Positions 16,020-24,972 of a DNA stretch of 56,746 nucleotides are shown piece after piece. The stretch comes from Paenibacillus caui (lineage in GTDB: Bacteria; Bacillota; Bacilli; Paenibacillales; Paenibacillaceae), in NCBI RefSeq assembly GCF_019904135.1, contig NZ_JAIOGQ010000030.1, forward strand, positions 1-56,746, read 5' to 3'. The translations under genes and the position numbers were made by a program. A model generated the notes under the pieces. It did no database searches and was not told the DNA's origin. It was given only the letters and a program-made list of their open reading frames with translations. Within the stretch, counting starts at the first letter, position 1. Each line of letters starts with the position of its first letter.

Positions 16020-17396
16020 CTATAAATGAGCAAAAACGGATACAGAAAATTCCAGAAGTAAATTAGGCAAGCTTGAATCGCTCGCAGACAGCCTGAAACG
16101 AAATACCCTTTCGGGCGGATTCGTAGACAAACCAGAGGCGATCCCGCTGGACTTGCTTACGTACAGAGCGCAGTCCATCGCCAAAAGGGCAAGCGTATCC
16201 TAACCCAACCGTGCAATACAGATGAGTCCAAGCCAAGAGGGTCCACAAACGGATAAAAGCTTTAGCCGTGCGAACCTGATACGTGTCAAAACCTAAATTA
16301 TTTTGGGATTGGCGAAAGAAAATCTCGATAGGCCAACGTTTGGCGTAGTACGATGCAATGGTTTCCGTTTCCAATGAAATATCAGTGCAGCAAAAAGCGC
16401 GCAACGCCTTCGGCTCTCCAAAAGCCTGCTTCGGCCAGCAAAGTAAAACTACGGCGTTGTCGATTCCATTTAATGCTCCTTCATAACGATACATCCAGTA
16501 CGACGAGCCGTTCACGGTAACGAGGCGAACGTCTTTCTTACAGATGTGCCGCGCAAAGTCTTGGACGGAGATCCGGATGCCTTGAGGGTAGAGAATCCGA
16601 TTGGTTTTCAGTGCGCCGATGACCTGATAGCCTGCAGCTGTGTAAGCATCGATGACGCGAGGACAGGTGAACCAGGAATCTACCAAACAATACCCGCCAT
16701 GAGGCGGCAGTGGCAAAGTCTGAGCCAGATCACAAACCCGGTCGATTTTCGTGTATACCCTGCCATCCGGGTGAGTGAACGTCTTGTGGGGTATAGATCA
16801 ATGGAATGAATCAGGGATAGGTTGGAACAGCCCAGAACCGTGGCCTGCACCTGATGTCCCCAGACTACCTTGCCCAGCAGATGGGAGTGATGAAAGTCAG
16901 CTTGCTCCATAGGTGAACGAGCCTGTGACGAAGGCTTCGTCTTTTGAGCAATCGTATCGTCGTGAATGACAAAGATCGGCTCCTTTGTGTACTGGGAGCT
17001 TTCCAGGATCTGGCGAAGGGATTCGGTTTTGACTTTGTTTTGCAACACGCCTTCGTCCCATACGCCTTCAGCGAGAAAATGGCCCAATGTGGTACGATGG
17101 CAGTCGCTATATTCCTCCAAATCCGTAACCTTCCCCCGAAACCCTTTGGCAGTTGCCGCTGTCATGTATGTCTCCACATGGGCTAAGACCGGCTTGGAAA
17201 AATACAGAGGCAAGCCGATGCTGCAACAAATAGTTGCGAATCGCGGTAGGTTCAGGTACGATGGCGGTATGGGACATAGTGATTTCTCCTTCGTAAAAAG
17301 TGTGTTGTGGTGACTACTTTTTAACACAAGGAAAGCACTTTGTCTCTATTCTTTTTCGTCTTCCAATTTACTGGAAGTGAATTTGCTCATTTATAG
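16020..17396 (-). mobile_element. IS4-superfamily insertion sequence, 1377 bp
   Basis: The 15-base ends are perfect inverted repeats: CTATAAATGAGCAAA at 16020-16034 and its reverse complement at 17382-17396. They enclose one transposase gene on the minus strand, now split into two frames. TATA inside the ends could be a 4-bp target duplication with shorter 10-base repeats; this cannot be settled here. The element lies in the left part of the tRNA-Leu island. Confidence 0.85.
16063..17327 (-). pseudogene. IS4/IS701-type DDE transposase, frameshifted
   Basis: The N-terminal half (17327 to about 16792) includes LPLYFSKPVLAHVETYM, DCHRTTLGHFLAEGVWDEG and the first catalytic Asp in IFVIHDDTIAQKTKPSSQA. 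The C-terminal half (to 16063) has GGYCLVDSWFTCPRVIDAYT with the second Asp and the Glu region RWPIEIFFRQSQNNLGFDTYQ. The two are joined if one C is added in the run at 16788-16791: 5' side ...SIDLYP, 3' side HKTFTHPDGRVYTKIDRV. One base is therefore missing from a C5 tract. The true start is unclear. Family transposases have about 400 residues, so only the frameshift breaks it. Confidence 0.85.
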
Positions 17397-17654
17397 CTTA
17401 TTACATTCTTAACTATTTTTCTTACCGCATTTTATCTATTTTCTAACCAACCATCATCTATTCTTATCAATATCATCTTCACTGCTTCATTGTTTCTGGT
17501 TATCGCAAAGAGGAATCAGATAGATATGAGAAAAGAGTTCTCTTGGTTAATTTCAAAAGTTCTTCGCTTTCGCTCTTCATAAATCGGTTTACACATATTC
17601 TTTTCCAGAGGGAAAATTTATTACCGTATTATGTAAAAATAATGAAGCCTAAAC
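17397..17654. other. Intergenic AT-rich spacer
   Basis: No gene or clear signal is seen between the IS and the exporter operon, only AT-rich sequence with short open frames. Confidence 0.5.
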
Positions 17655-18413
17655 TTAGGCATCTCGTTTACAGTAAAATACAATAGCTACTGTAATAAAG
17701 ATCAGGGTCCATAACATTGAAATACCTGTCCCTTGCATTGGTGTAAGGGCATTTATTTCATCAGAGGAAGGCGCCATATACATATAATATCCTGCCGTAT
17801 CCGGAAAACAATTTTTATATCTAGGCAGAAAATCTCTCGTCAATGGACTTAAAATGAAATAATAACCAAGCAGTACCACTAAAGCAGGAGTGGTTCGTCT
17901 TAATAAAGCTCCCATAGCTGCACTGAGAAGTGTGGTTAATGTTAGATAGCCTGTTGCACCTGCTAATGCATCTATCATTGTGTCTATTTCAAACCCTACT
18001 GCTGTGTCTCTCATCCTAATAAAAGTATAAAGTACACCTGATGCAGCAATAATAAAAGCCGCAGGAATGGTTATGATTGCCAATGCCAAATACTTCGTGG
18101 ATAGTTGAAGCCCACGCCAAGGTATCGTAGTTAATGTAGTTCGAATCTGTCCACCGGTATACTCCGAACAAGTAGCTAAGATCCCAAGAATAATGAACCC
18201 TGCTTGAAGATATTCCATAGAAGCAAGCCCTATATTCAGTATACTTTGCGTCCCTGCTGCACCTTGTAGACCAACCGAAGTAAAAGCTGCAGCTAAAAGT
18301 AAATTAAGAATGAATGTACCCATAAGAGTGAGCCATGTCAATGGTAATGTAACTAATTTATCCAGTTCAGCACGAAGGATGTGTGTTATCTTTCTACTAG
18401 AAGGGACACTCAT
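17655..18413 (-). CDS. ABC-2 type permease of an antimicrobial-peptide exporter (second subunit)
   Basis: 252 residues, six predicted transmembrane helices, with the pattern of ABC-2 permeases such as those of bacitracin/lantibiotic immunity exporters (SGVLYTFIRMRD, TLLSAAMGALLRRTTPALVV). The last gene of a three-gene transporter operon; its start overlaps the preceding permease by four bases. It probably forms a heterodimeric membrane channel with that protein. Substrate unknown; peptide antibiotic expulsion is inferred from the adjacent two-component system. Confidence 0.85.
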   Translation of the reverse strand: MSVPSSRKITHILRAELDKLVTLPLTWLTLMGTFILNLLLAAAFTSVGLQGAAGTQSILNIGLASMEYLQAGFIILGILATCSEYTGGQIRTTLTTIPWRGLQLSTKYLALAIITIPAAFIIAASGVLYTFIRMRDTAVGFEIDTMIDALAGATGYLTLTTLLSAAMGALLRRTTPALVVLLGYYFILSPLTRDFLPRYKNCFPDTAGYYMYMAPSSDEINALTPMQGTGISMLWTLIFITVAIVFYCKRDA

Positions 18414-19159
18414 GATGCAACGTCCCTCCTATGGAATACAATAGCTGCAACAATGAAAAGAACGACTACCCAGGCAAACATGACTAAACCGCCTGTGAAC
18501 GGGGTGTGAAATCTGTCGCTCGTAAACATAAACATTTCAGCGCCAGCCCTATCTGGTAAGTAAAACGCCAACTTTGTAACCTTAGAAAGCAGGAAACTGA
18601 ATGATACAACGGATGTATTTATGATGAGCACAGCAAGCGGAATAATGCCATTCTTAGTTAGAACAGTAATCCCAAATGCCAAAAGAGCAGTGAATGTCCA
18701 GTAACAAACTGCACCGATCAGTTTAGACCATTCAAATGCAGGGGTATATTCACCAAGAACAAGATGCGTGGCTGACAAAGTTGTCATAATAGCAACAACA
18801 CAAAGCAGTATGCTGATTACTGTCACAGCGCCTGCTTTTGCCAGCAATAAATGAAGTCGGGATGAAACAACCGTTAAACTTGTTGTAATCTGTTGTCCTC
18901 CACCAGATTCACTGCTCTCTGTCAAATACTCACTGCTGACAGCAAGCACACCGAGAATAATAACACCTTGCACACCAAGAGCTAATCCAATATAGCCAAC
19001 TTCCGATAGCCGTGTGCTAACTCCAGCTATAATCTCCTCTTTTTCTGCTATGCTGTCCAAGGCAGCAATGACCGCTGGGCCAAATGCTCCAATAAGAAAG
19101 GCAAGCCAAATGCTCGGCAGGGAGAACAATTTAGATAGTTCTGCGTTAAATGCTCTCAT
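18410..19159 (-). CDS. ABC-2 type permease of an antimicrobial-peptide exporter (first subunit)
   Basis: 249 residues and six hydrophobic helices. The N-terminus FNAELSKLFSLPSIWLAFLI is the cytoplasmic elbow plus first helix seen in LanE/LanG-like permeases. The stretch VSSEYLTESSESGGGQQITT is also typical of ABC-2 loops. It overlaps the ATPase gene by four bases (ATGA at 19156-19159) and the next permease by four, so the three genes form one coupled unit. Confidence 0.85.
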   Translation of the reverse strand: MRAFNAELSKLFSLPSIWLAFLIGAFGPAVIAALDSIAEKEEIIAGVSTRLSEVGYIGLALGVQGVIILGVLAVSSEYLTESSESGGGQQITTSLTVVSSRLHLLLAKAGAVTVISILLCVVAIMTTLSATHLVLGEYTPAFEWSKLIGAVCYWTFTALLAFGITVLTKNGIIPLAVLIINTSVVSFSFLLSKVTKLAFYLPDRAGAEMFMFTSDRFHTPFTGGLVMFAWVVVLFIVAAIVFHRRDVAS

Positions 19160-19869
19160 ACAACGTCACCTGCTTTGTCAGATGTCAGGGCAAAAAAGGC
19201 TTCCTCTAGCGAGGAATGGTTACCTATTACTTCTTCCAAGGTTCCATCTGCAACGATTTTTCCATGCTTAATAATCACCACGTCATCAACAGTTTCTGCA
19301 AGCTCTCCCATTAGATGACTGGATAGTAACACCGTGTTTCCAGACTCAGCACGTTCACGTAAAAATGTCCGAATAAAGCGAATTCCTTCCGGGTCAAGCC
19401 CGTTCACGGGTTCATCCAAAACCAATATTTGGGGATCACCTAGTAGCGCAGCCGCCATTCCGAGTCTTCTCCCCATACCCAGGGAATATTTTCCCACTCT
19501 TTGACCAGCTGCATTAGTAAGACCCACTATTTTCAGAACTTCCTCGACACGTGAGCTAGACAATCCTGCGGCACGAGCAATCCAACGTAAATGTGCCCGC
19601 CCTGTTCGCCTACGATGAGCTCCAGATCCATCCAGTGCGGCACCTATTGTCGTTAAAGGATTATGTAATTCTGCGAATGGCTTGCCATTAATTAGTGCAC
19701 TCCCTGAGGTGGCACGATCTAATCCAAGCAATATGCGAAGTGTAGAGCTTTTACCTGCCCCATTTGGACCTAAAAAACCAGTTACTTTACCTGGCCTAGC
19801 TTTAAAACTAATACCTGATAAGATTTCTTGAGTTCCGCGATGTTTGACTAAGTTATCAATTGTAAGCAA
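19156..19869 (-). CDS. ABC transporter ATP-binding protein (BcrA/LanF-like)
   Basis: About 237 residues. TTG 19869 is preferred as start because AAGGAAG precedes it by about eight bases; two in-frame codons lie just upstream. All ABC motifs are present: Walker A GFLGPNGAGKSSTLRIL, signature KYSLGMGRRLGMAAALLGDP, Walker B QILVLDEPVNGLDPEG and the H-loop LLSSHLMGELAE. The single nucleotide-binding domain pairs with the two downstream ABC-2 permeases. BcrA/LanF-type exporters remove peptide antibiotics from the membrane. Confidence 0.9.
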   Translation of the reverse strand: MLTIDNLVKHRGTQEILSGISFKARPGKVTGFLGPNGAGKSSTLRILLGLDRATSGSALINGKPFAELHNPLTTIGAALDGSGAHRRRTGRAHLRWIARAAGLSSSRVEEVLKIVGLTNAAGQRVGKYSLGMGRRLGMAAALLGDPQILVLDEPVNGLDPEGIRFIRTFLRERAESGNTVLLSSHLMGELAETVDDVVIIKHGKIVADGTLEEVIGNHSSLEEAFFALTSDKAGDVV

Positions 19870-19961
19870 CCACAACACTTCCTTTCTGTTATGGTTCTAA
19901 TTATAAAGAAGCAAAGTTACATCTCGGTGAGCATGTTGTTTAATTCTGGGTTACCTTTAGG

Positions 19962-20972
19962 TTAAGCTCTACCGATAGCTACTCTTGTGCCATTTTCATT
20001 TGATGTAAAATCAGCTTTCAGCTTCATTTTTTTCAACATATAATTTGAAATCGATAAACCAATCCCCGCCCCACGCTCATAGGAAGAGTTATCCATACCT
20101 GGACCTCTGTCCGCAACAATGATCAGTTCTTTATCTACATCAACCGCAATGTTTGCATATTTCCCCTCTGCTGCATGGCGAATAATATTCTGAAATAAAT
20201 TATCCAGAACCCGTGTCATCCATGTAGGATCTGCTTCCCAATAAAAAGTTTCGTCTGCCGGTAAATCAACATCGAGCTGAATTTCTTTTTCTTCAAATAC
20301 AGGATACCACGCAGCAACAGATGCTCTTACTAAACGTCCAATATCTGTTGAAACGGGCCCAAAAGGATGTTTCCCTGAGGTAAGCAATGTATAGGAAAGT
20401 AAATCATCCATTAGATCTCCGACTCTTGTAATCGTATGGTTGATCTCTGTTAATGAGTTTTGTCCTTCTAAACTCATGGATTCTTTATTTAATCTGGTGA
20501 CATGTCCTCTCAAAATGGTAAGTGGCGTTCGTAAGTCGTGAGATAAATTCGCAATGAGCCGATGTCGTAATAATTCCTCTTCATATTCTCGCTTGCGACT
20601 GTCTTCAAGCTGCTGAATCATCCAATTATAAGAACTTCCTAACTGGTCTATTTCATCCATACGATCACTTTGGACAGATATGGATTTAGGAAATGAGTTA
20701 TTATTAGCTGGAAATGACATGACTTCCTGTAAGCGGGCGAGACGTTTTTGAAGTTTCAAGAAGAACAGCCAAGATAATATAACAAATGCGACAATAATAA
20801 AACCAAACAATAGCACGGTAACATAAAATAGATTTAACGTATTCATACCTTTTTCATTGATATCAGAAAACCCAAAAAACGCACTGAAGAAAATAAGCAC
20901 AATAGGAGGAAAAAAGATAAATAGAAAATGTACTTTTAGAAAACGACGAAATAATGATCTATTCTGTTTCAT
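19962..20972 (-). CDS. Sensor histidine kinase
   Basis: 336 residues. Two N-terminal transmembrane helices (about 14-34 and 50-72) enclose a very short extracellular loop, which is typical of intramembrane-sensing kinases tied to peptide-antibiotic exporters. The dimerisation box LIANLSHDLRTPLTILRGH holds His145. The ATPase core shows N-box TRVLDNLFQNIIRHA, the G1 box ADRGPGMD and G2 GAGIGLSIS. The start overlaps the response regulator gene by four bases. It faces the ABC operon in the same direction (83 bases upstream of it), so it probably senses the compound the exporter handles. Confidence 0.92.
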   Translation of the reverse strand: MKQNRSLFRRFLKVHFLFIFFPPIVLIFFSAFFGFSDINEKGMNTLNLFYVTVLLFGFIIVAFVILSWLFFLKLQKRLARLQEVMSFPANNNSFPKSISVQSDRMDEIDQLGSSYNWMIQQLEDSRKREYEEELLRHRLIANLSHDLRTPLTILRGHVTRLNKESMSLEGQNSLTEINHTITRVGDLMDDLLSYTLLTSGKHPFGPVSTDIGRLVRASVAAWYPVFEEKEIQLDVDLPADETFYWEADPTWMTRVLDNLFQNIIRHAAEGKYANIAVDVDKELIIVADRGPGMDNSSYERGAGIGLSISNYMLKKMKLKADFTSNENGTRVAIGRA

Positions 20973-21646
20973 AGTTTCACCCGATAGCCTATTCCTTTCA
21001 ACGTTTCAATAATCTCTGGGGAATCCGGATGACGTTCCAGCTTTTGACGCAGTCGATGGATATGCACCATTATGGTTTTATCACCAGTGATATAAGCTTC
21101 TTCCCAAATAGCTTCATAAATTTGTTCTTTCGGTAAAACTTGATTAGGGTGGCGTAGGAAATACATTAAAATTTGATGTTGTTTCCCTGTCAATATAATT
21201 TCTTCTCCTGTACGTTTGTCAAATACCATTTGAACTTCCGGATCTACTTCAATATGATTCCCTAATGAAATGCGCTCGGAATGTGCTCCACCACTTCGAC
21301 GTATTAATACTTCTAATCTTGCAACTAATTCATCCGTATGGAATGGTTTCGTTAAGTAATCATCAGCAAATTGTAAACCGTCTACCTTATCATCTATCGA
21401 TGTTCGAGCAGATAACAGCAATATAGGAACAGCAGGAGCTGCCTTTTTTAATCGTTTTCCCACCGTAAATCCGTCTAACCCGGGTAACATGATATCCAAA
21501 ATAACGACTTCATGCTGATTTACTTCTCTTTCGGCACCTTCGCCAGAAAGCAGCCATTGAACCGAAAATCCTCGCTGTTCCAATTCTTCTTTTACCCAAC
21601 TGCCTATCTTCTCATTATCTTCAATATATAACACGCTTCTTTTCAA
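20969..21646 (-). CDS. OmpR-family response regulator
   Basis: 225 residues. The receiver domain (1-115) has the phospho-acceptor Asp51 in VVILDIMLPGLDG, the acidic pair IED near residue 9 and Lys in YLTKPFH. The C-terminal winged helix (about 130-225) contains GKQHQILMYFLRHPNQVLPKEQIYEAIW and TIMVHIHRLRQKLE. It is the first gene of a minus-strand unit RR-HK-(gap)-ATPase-permease-permease. A G-rich site (AGAGAGGGATG) lies before the ATG. Expected to activate the exporter genes downstream. Confidence 0.92.
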   Translation of the reverse strand: MKRSVLYIEDNEKIGSWVKEELEQRGFSVQWLLSGEGAEREVNQHEVVILDIMLPGLDGFTVGKRLKKAAPAVPILLLSARTSIDDKVDGLQFADDYLTKPFHTDELVARLEVLIRRSGGAHSERISLGNHIEVDPEVQMVFDKRTGEEIILTGKQHQILMYFLRHPNQVLPKEQIYEAIWEEAYITGDKTIMVHIHRLRQKLERHPDSPEIIETLKGIGYRVKL

Positions 21647-22250
21647 GTAACATCCCTCTCTCTAAATGGGGTTCACTATTAGACAGATTAACACAATCTA
21701 AAAACCAGCAGCACGTTGAATTCTAAACTCCATTTGATTGGTCTTGAATCCCTTATAGAACAAGAACTTCTCTCTTCGTCGAATCTTCCTTTCTAAGCCC
21801 GACCCGCTGCGCTGCCAGGCAAATAACCAAAGAGCTTCAATAGCGGCTTTGTCGTGCAGTCTAATAACAACCATGTAATGATTGAGCCGGTCGTTCTACA
21901 CTCCCGCAAGAACATTACGGAAATCCGCGAGTTCTTTCGAGAACAGTATAGATGAAAGTAAGAAAATCCATAGTATAAATTATAATATGGGAAATGAGAA
22001 ATGTTGTATTTGACGTTGATATACTTTGACGATAAGAATCATGCGTACCAGTATTCTCCTCTTTGGTATCCCTTTGTAGAGCCACGGACACTTCACATCT
22101 TTGAAAGTACACACAGCACCGAAGCTGGTGTGAAAACTACATTTGGCAGGCTTATAATGCATGTTCTTTTATCAAAAAATCAACTTTGTGTAATTTCAGG
22201 TCCGATGTATCAGCATAACAATATGTTTAGATGATCATCAAATCGGCAAT
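21647..22250. other. About 600 bases without a supportable gene
   Basis: Short open frames only. The segment 21720-21960 read on the minus strand gives broken, transposase-like fragments interrupted by stops, and I could not assign a family. Probably debris of former insertions between the two-component genes and the IS21-like repeats. Confidence 0.4.
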
Positions 22251-22252
22251 AG

Positions 22253-22379
22253 TACCATGTTCTTGTCCATTTTCGGCAATGGGATCAAGTTCTTGTCCTA
22301 ATCAAAGGACAAGAACTTGATCCCTTAAAACAGAATACCCGCGCTGGGCGCGGGCTCTTATGGGACTATGTTCTTGTCC
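22253..22379. repeat. Cluster of four GTTCTTGTCC repeats, IS21-like ends
   Basis: Related units lie at about 22253-22269, 22282-22300, 22303-22325 (inverted) and 22361-22379. The middle two make a near-perfect palindrome (GGGATCAAGTTCTTGTCC and its complement). The right edge reads TGGACAAGAACATAGTCCC on the minus strand and cuts straight into the NRPS frame. Multiple short subterminal repeats beginning with TG are typical of IS21-family ends. No istA or istB is present, so this would be two ends left after loss of the middle. Confidence 0.5.
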
Positions 22380-23852
22380 ACCGACAGTTCGGCAGCGGTT
22401 TGCCGATTCCAACTTTCTCCGTATGCGAAGTAACCGCCTCTTGAGTCGCATAGATCGTGGCCTCCGTCGGCCCATAGATGTTCTCGATTCGGGCGTGCGG
22501 CCACTGCTGGCAAGCTCGCCGTGCCATCTCCGTCGGGAACGCTTCGCCTGCAATTAACAGGTACTGCAACGATGGAGCCGCTCCCCCGCTCGTTTCCGCC
22601 TCTGCCATGAACAGCTGCAGCATGGAAGGTACAAAGTTAATATGCGTTACCCGGTTATCGCCAATGACCTGGAGCAGCTCCCGCGGATCTCTCTCGGCGC
22701 CCGGCGCCGCTATGACCACTTTTCCTCCGCCCGGTATCCATCCGAACAATTCCGTCAATGACACGTCGAACGCATAGCCCGTCTTCAGCAAATAAGCTTC
22801 TTGTTCCCCGCAAGGATATCTGCTGTACAGTGCAATCATCATGTTCGTTAAGCTGCCGTGTTCGACCACAACCCCTTTCGGCTGTCACGTCGATCCTGAG
22901 GTGTAGATGACATACGCCATGTCGTTTGGTCCGCTGGACGCTGGCAGGTTCGCGGTGTCGCCTGTGTACAGCGACGCGTCTGCCAGGTTCAGCACGGTCC
23001 CTTCGTAATCTTGCGGCACTTCCGCGTCCCCGTATACGAGCAGAAGATCGGCACCGCTGTCCCCCAGCATGTACGCGATCCGCTCTGCCGGGTACGCCGA
23101 GTCGATCGGCAAGTATGCGCCGCCGGCTTTCAGAATCGCGAGAATGCCTACGAACATCTCCACCGAGCGTTCCGCCATAATCCCCACGATCCGGTCCGCT
23201 CCGACGCCATGCGACCGCAATTTCTGCGCCAACTGGTTCGCCTTCGCGTTCAGCTCCCCATACGTCAGCCGTTTAGACTCGAATACGACCGCCACCGCTT
23301 CCGGCGTCCGCTCCACCTGCTGCTCCAACAGCGTATGAATCGTTTGGTCCTTCGGATACTCCGCCTTCGTGTCGTTAAACTGCTCCAGCAACCGCCGCTT
23401 CTCTTCTTCCCCAACCAGCTCAATCTCGTCCAGACGCATCTCCGGCCTTGCCGCAATTTGACCCAGAATGGTTTCCAAATGGCTGATGACTCGTTCGATG
23501 TTATCTTTGCGATGTTCCGACGCATTGTAATCGATTTTAATGACGAGTCGATTCGCCTGTACATACATCATGACGCTTGACGAATAAATGGTATGCTCGA
23601 AATTTTGAATATTCGTGATCTGAAAATCCTGATCCTCAGGCTTCCCGTTTACTTCATAGACTTCCGGATAGTTCTGATAGATAAATAAATGATCGATCAA
23701 GTTTTGTTTCAGTTCTGTTTGTGCTTGAATCTCGGCCAAGGAGATGTAATCGTATTTCTCCGATTCCAGCGCTTGTTGCTGTAACCGTTTGACCGTTTCG
23801 ATGAACGTGCCCGCATTTGCATTCGGACCCAGTCGAACCGGTAGCTTAATAA
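22380..23852 (-). pseudogene. NRPS fragment: end of C domain and start of A domain, with internal stop
   Basis: One continuous minus-strand frame. It starts in a condensation domain (KLPVRLGPNANAGTFIETV, then IYQNYPEVYEVNG) and passes into an adenylation domain: LTYGELNAKANQLAQ (A1), LKAGGAYLPIDSAYP (A2), YVIYTSGST-stop-QPKG (A3), FDVSLTELFGW (A4) and NIYGPTEATIYAT (A5). In A3 the Gly codon GGA has become TGA (about 22885-22887). The A domain ends at GIGKPLPNC, where the IS21-like repeat begins, and the C domain lacks its first half. No ribosome site or start fits. It cannot make a functional synthetase. It was probably part of a lipopeptide-type cluster. Confidence 0.9.
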
Positions 23853-24171
23853 AGAATCATCAGTCTAATACTTTATTTTCTGATTCTACAACTTTATATG
23901 CCTGATTTAACACTTTTTTCCTTCTGACACTCGGGAGCAGCAACTATTAGAACATATTAATTACCGATTTCATAAAATAAAAATAGTGCTATTTACGGCA
24001 AAACAATCACCAGAAAACTACATGAAAGGTTTACGGCTGGTGAAAAACTGTAGACCAAATCAAGAGGACAGATGATCCCCCAGTGATGGGCAACAATCCA
24101 TTCGCAATATGAGATGCCTGACCGGATATGCCCTAACAATCAATCCTTTTCTGCTATCATTAAAATATTCC
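23853..24171. other. Island right end without genes
   Basis: No gene is visible. The sequence left of the 24172 repeat can be read in one plus frame as NQSFSAIIKIFRQQFVNK, which may be the tail of a lost integrase, but nothing upstream continues it. Confidence 0.4.
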
Positions 24172-24191
24172 GTCAACAATTCGTCAACAAA
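24172..24191 (+). repeat. 20-base direct repeat, right copy
   Basis: Identical to 15959-15978 and in the same direction, 93 bases inside the intact tRNA-Leu. See the left copy for the two explanations (integrase arm sites or integrase 3' codons). Confidence 0.7.
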
Positions 24192-24227
24192 GTTATAAAG
24201 GTATCGTTCAAGTCAGTTTTTTGATAA

Positions 24228-24275
24228 AAATAAAAACAGCAAAAACCCTTGATTTATCAAGGGTTTTTGCTGTTT
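24228..24275 (-). terminator. Terminator after tRNA-Leu(GAG)
   Basis: AAACAGCAAAAACCCTTGAT pairs with its perfect complement around TT. It stands nine bases beyond the tRNA 3' end and can act in both directions. By the island model it was brought in by the element. Confidence 0.8.
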
Positions 24276-24283
24276 AAATATTA

Positions 24284-24366
24284 TGCGGTAGAGAGGACTC
24301 GAACCTCCACGGGCGTAAGCCCACTACCCCCTCAAGATAGCGTGTCTGCCATTCCACCACTACCGC
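24284..24366 (-). tRNA. tRNA-Leu(GAG), island-side copy
   Basis: 83 bases with a leucine-type long variable arm. The anticodon stem CTATC/GGTAG encloses TTGAGGG, anticodon GAG (plus CTC at 24331-24333). Acceptor GCGGTAG pairs with CTACCGC and the discriminator is A. CCA is not encoded. The 3' half is repeated at 15790-15845, marking this as the attachment site. Confidence 0.95.
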
Positions 24367-24444
24367 ATGTATTTTTGCAGCGAACAAATATATTATATAC
24401 TTCTGACAACCAAAAGTAAAGGGTTTTGTTAAAAAAATTTCGAT

Positions 24445-24819
24445 TTACTGTTCGGACTCTCCCCCTGCCCCATTCTTGCCCTTTTGTTTTCGATACTGCG
24501 TAAATGCAATATATTCGCGGATAAAAGCCTCCTCGTCAGGGGTTAATGCTGCCCTTTCACCGGCCTCGCCGGAAAACACGTAATCCTCCGCCTTTTCTTT
24601 AACGGATGGAAGCGAGTGATCCTTCCCTAGCATCAGCCAATCCAGACTAACCTTGAAGTAAGCGGCAATTTCGATAAGCTTGTTAGTGCTCGGTGTTGAT
24701 TTCCCCCGTTTCCAATCGCCAAGGTTTCCGGTACTGATGCCAAGCTGCTCACAAAACCGTTTCTTGGTCATCTTTTTCATGCGAATCAGCATTTCAATCC
24801 GTTCATAAATAGAGTGCAT
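24445..24819 (-). CDS. XRE-family helix-turn-helix regulator
   Basis: About 124 residues from ATG 24819; an upstream in-frame start would overlap the GGAGGATC ribosome site. The Cro/CI-type HTH covers roughly residues 5-65: MLIRMKKMTKKRFCEQLGIS, GNLGDWKRGKSTPSTNKLIE and YFKVSLDWLML. The C-terminal half (EEAFIREYIAFTQYRKQKGK) is charged and helical, perhaps for dimerisation. Such regulators are common next to integrated elements, but this one lies outside the island, between the two tRNA-Leu genes. It is divergent from the PAS protein gene, 154 bases away. Target unknown. Confidence 0.85.
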   Translation of the reverse strand: MHSIYERIEMLIRMKKMTKKRFCEQLGISTGNLGDWKRGKSTPSTNKLIEIAAYFKVSLDWLMLGKDHSLPSVKEKAEDYVFSGEAGERAALTPDEEAFIREYIAFTQYRKQKGKNGAGGESEQ

Positions 24820-24972
24820 TCTCCATGATCCTCCAAACGTTAACATAAATGACGCAAATAAGTTCGAATTGTATTGTTAAATAGCGCAACTTCGTATATA
24901 ATGAATCAATAGACAAGCTCCTGCTTGTACTTTTCGTTACTATTTTTCTTGTAAAAGTTAGGGGCGAACGCT

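Larger units (their letters stand above)
15790..24366. mobile_element. Decayed genomic island in tRNA-Leu(GAG)
   Basis: Bounded by the partial tRNA at 15790-15845 and the intact tRNA at 24284-24366. A 20-base direct repeat (gtcaacaattcgtcaacaaa) lies just inside each end (15959-15978 and 24172-24191). Contents: an IS4-family element, an ABC exporter with two-component system, IS21-like terminal repeats and a broken NRPS fragment. No integrase, relaxase or phage structural gene is left, so it should no longer move by itself. The ABC/two-component part is clearly more AT-rich than the NRPS fragment, suggesting a patchwork origin. Confidence 0.7.
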
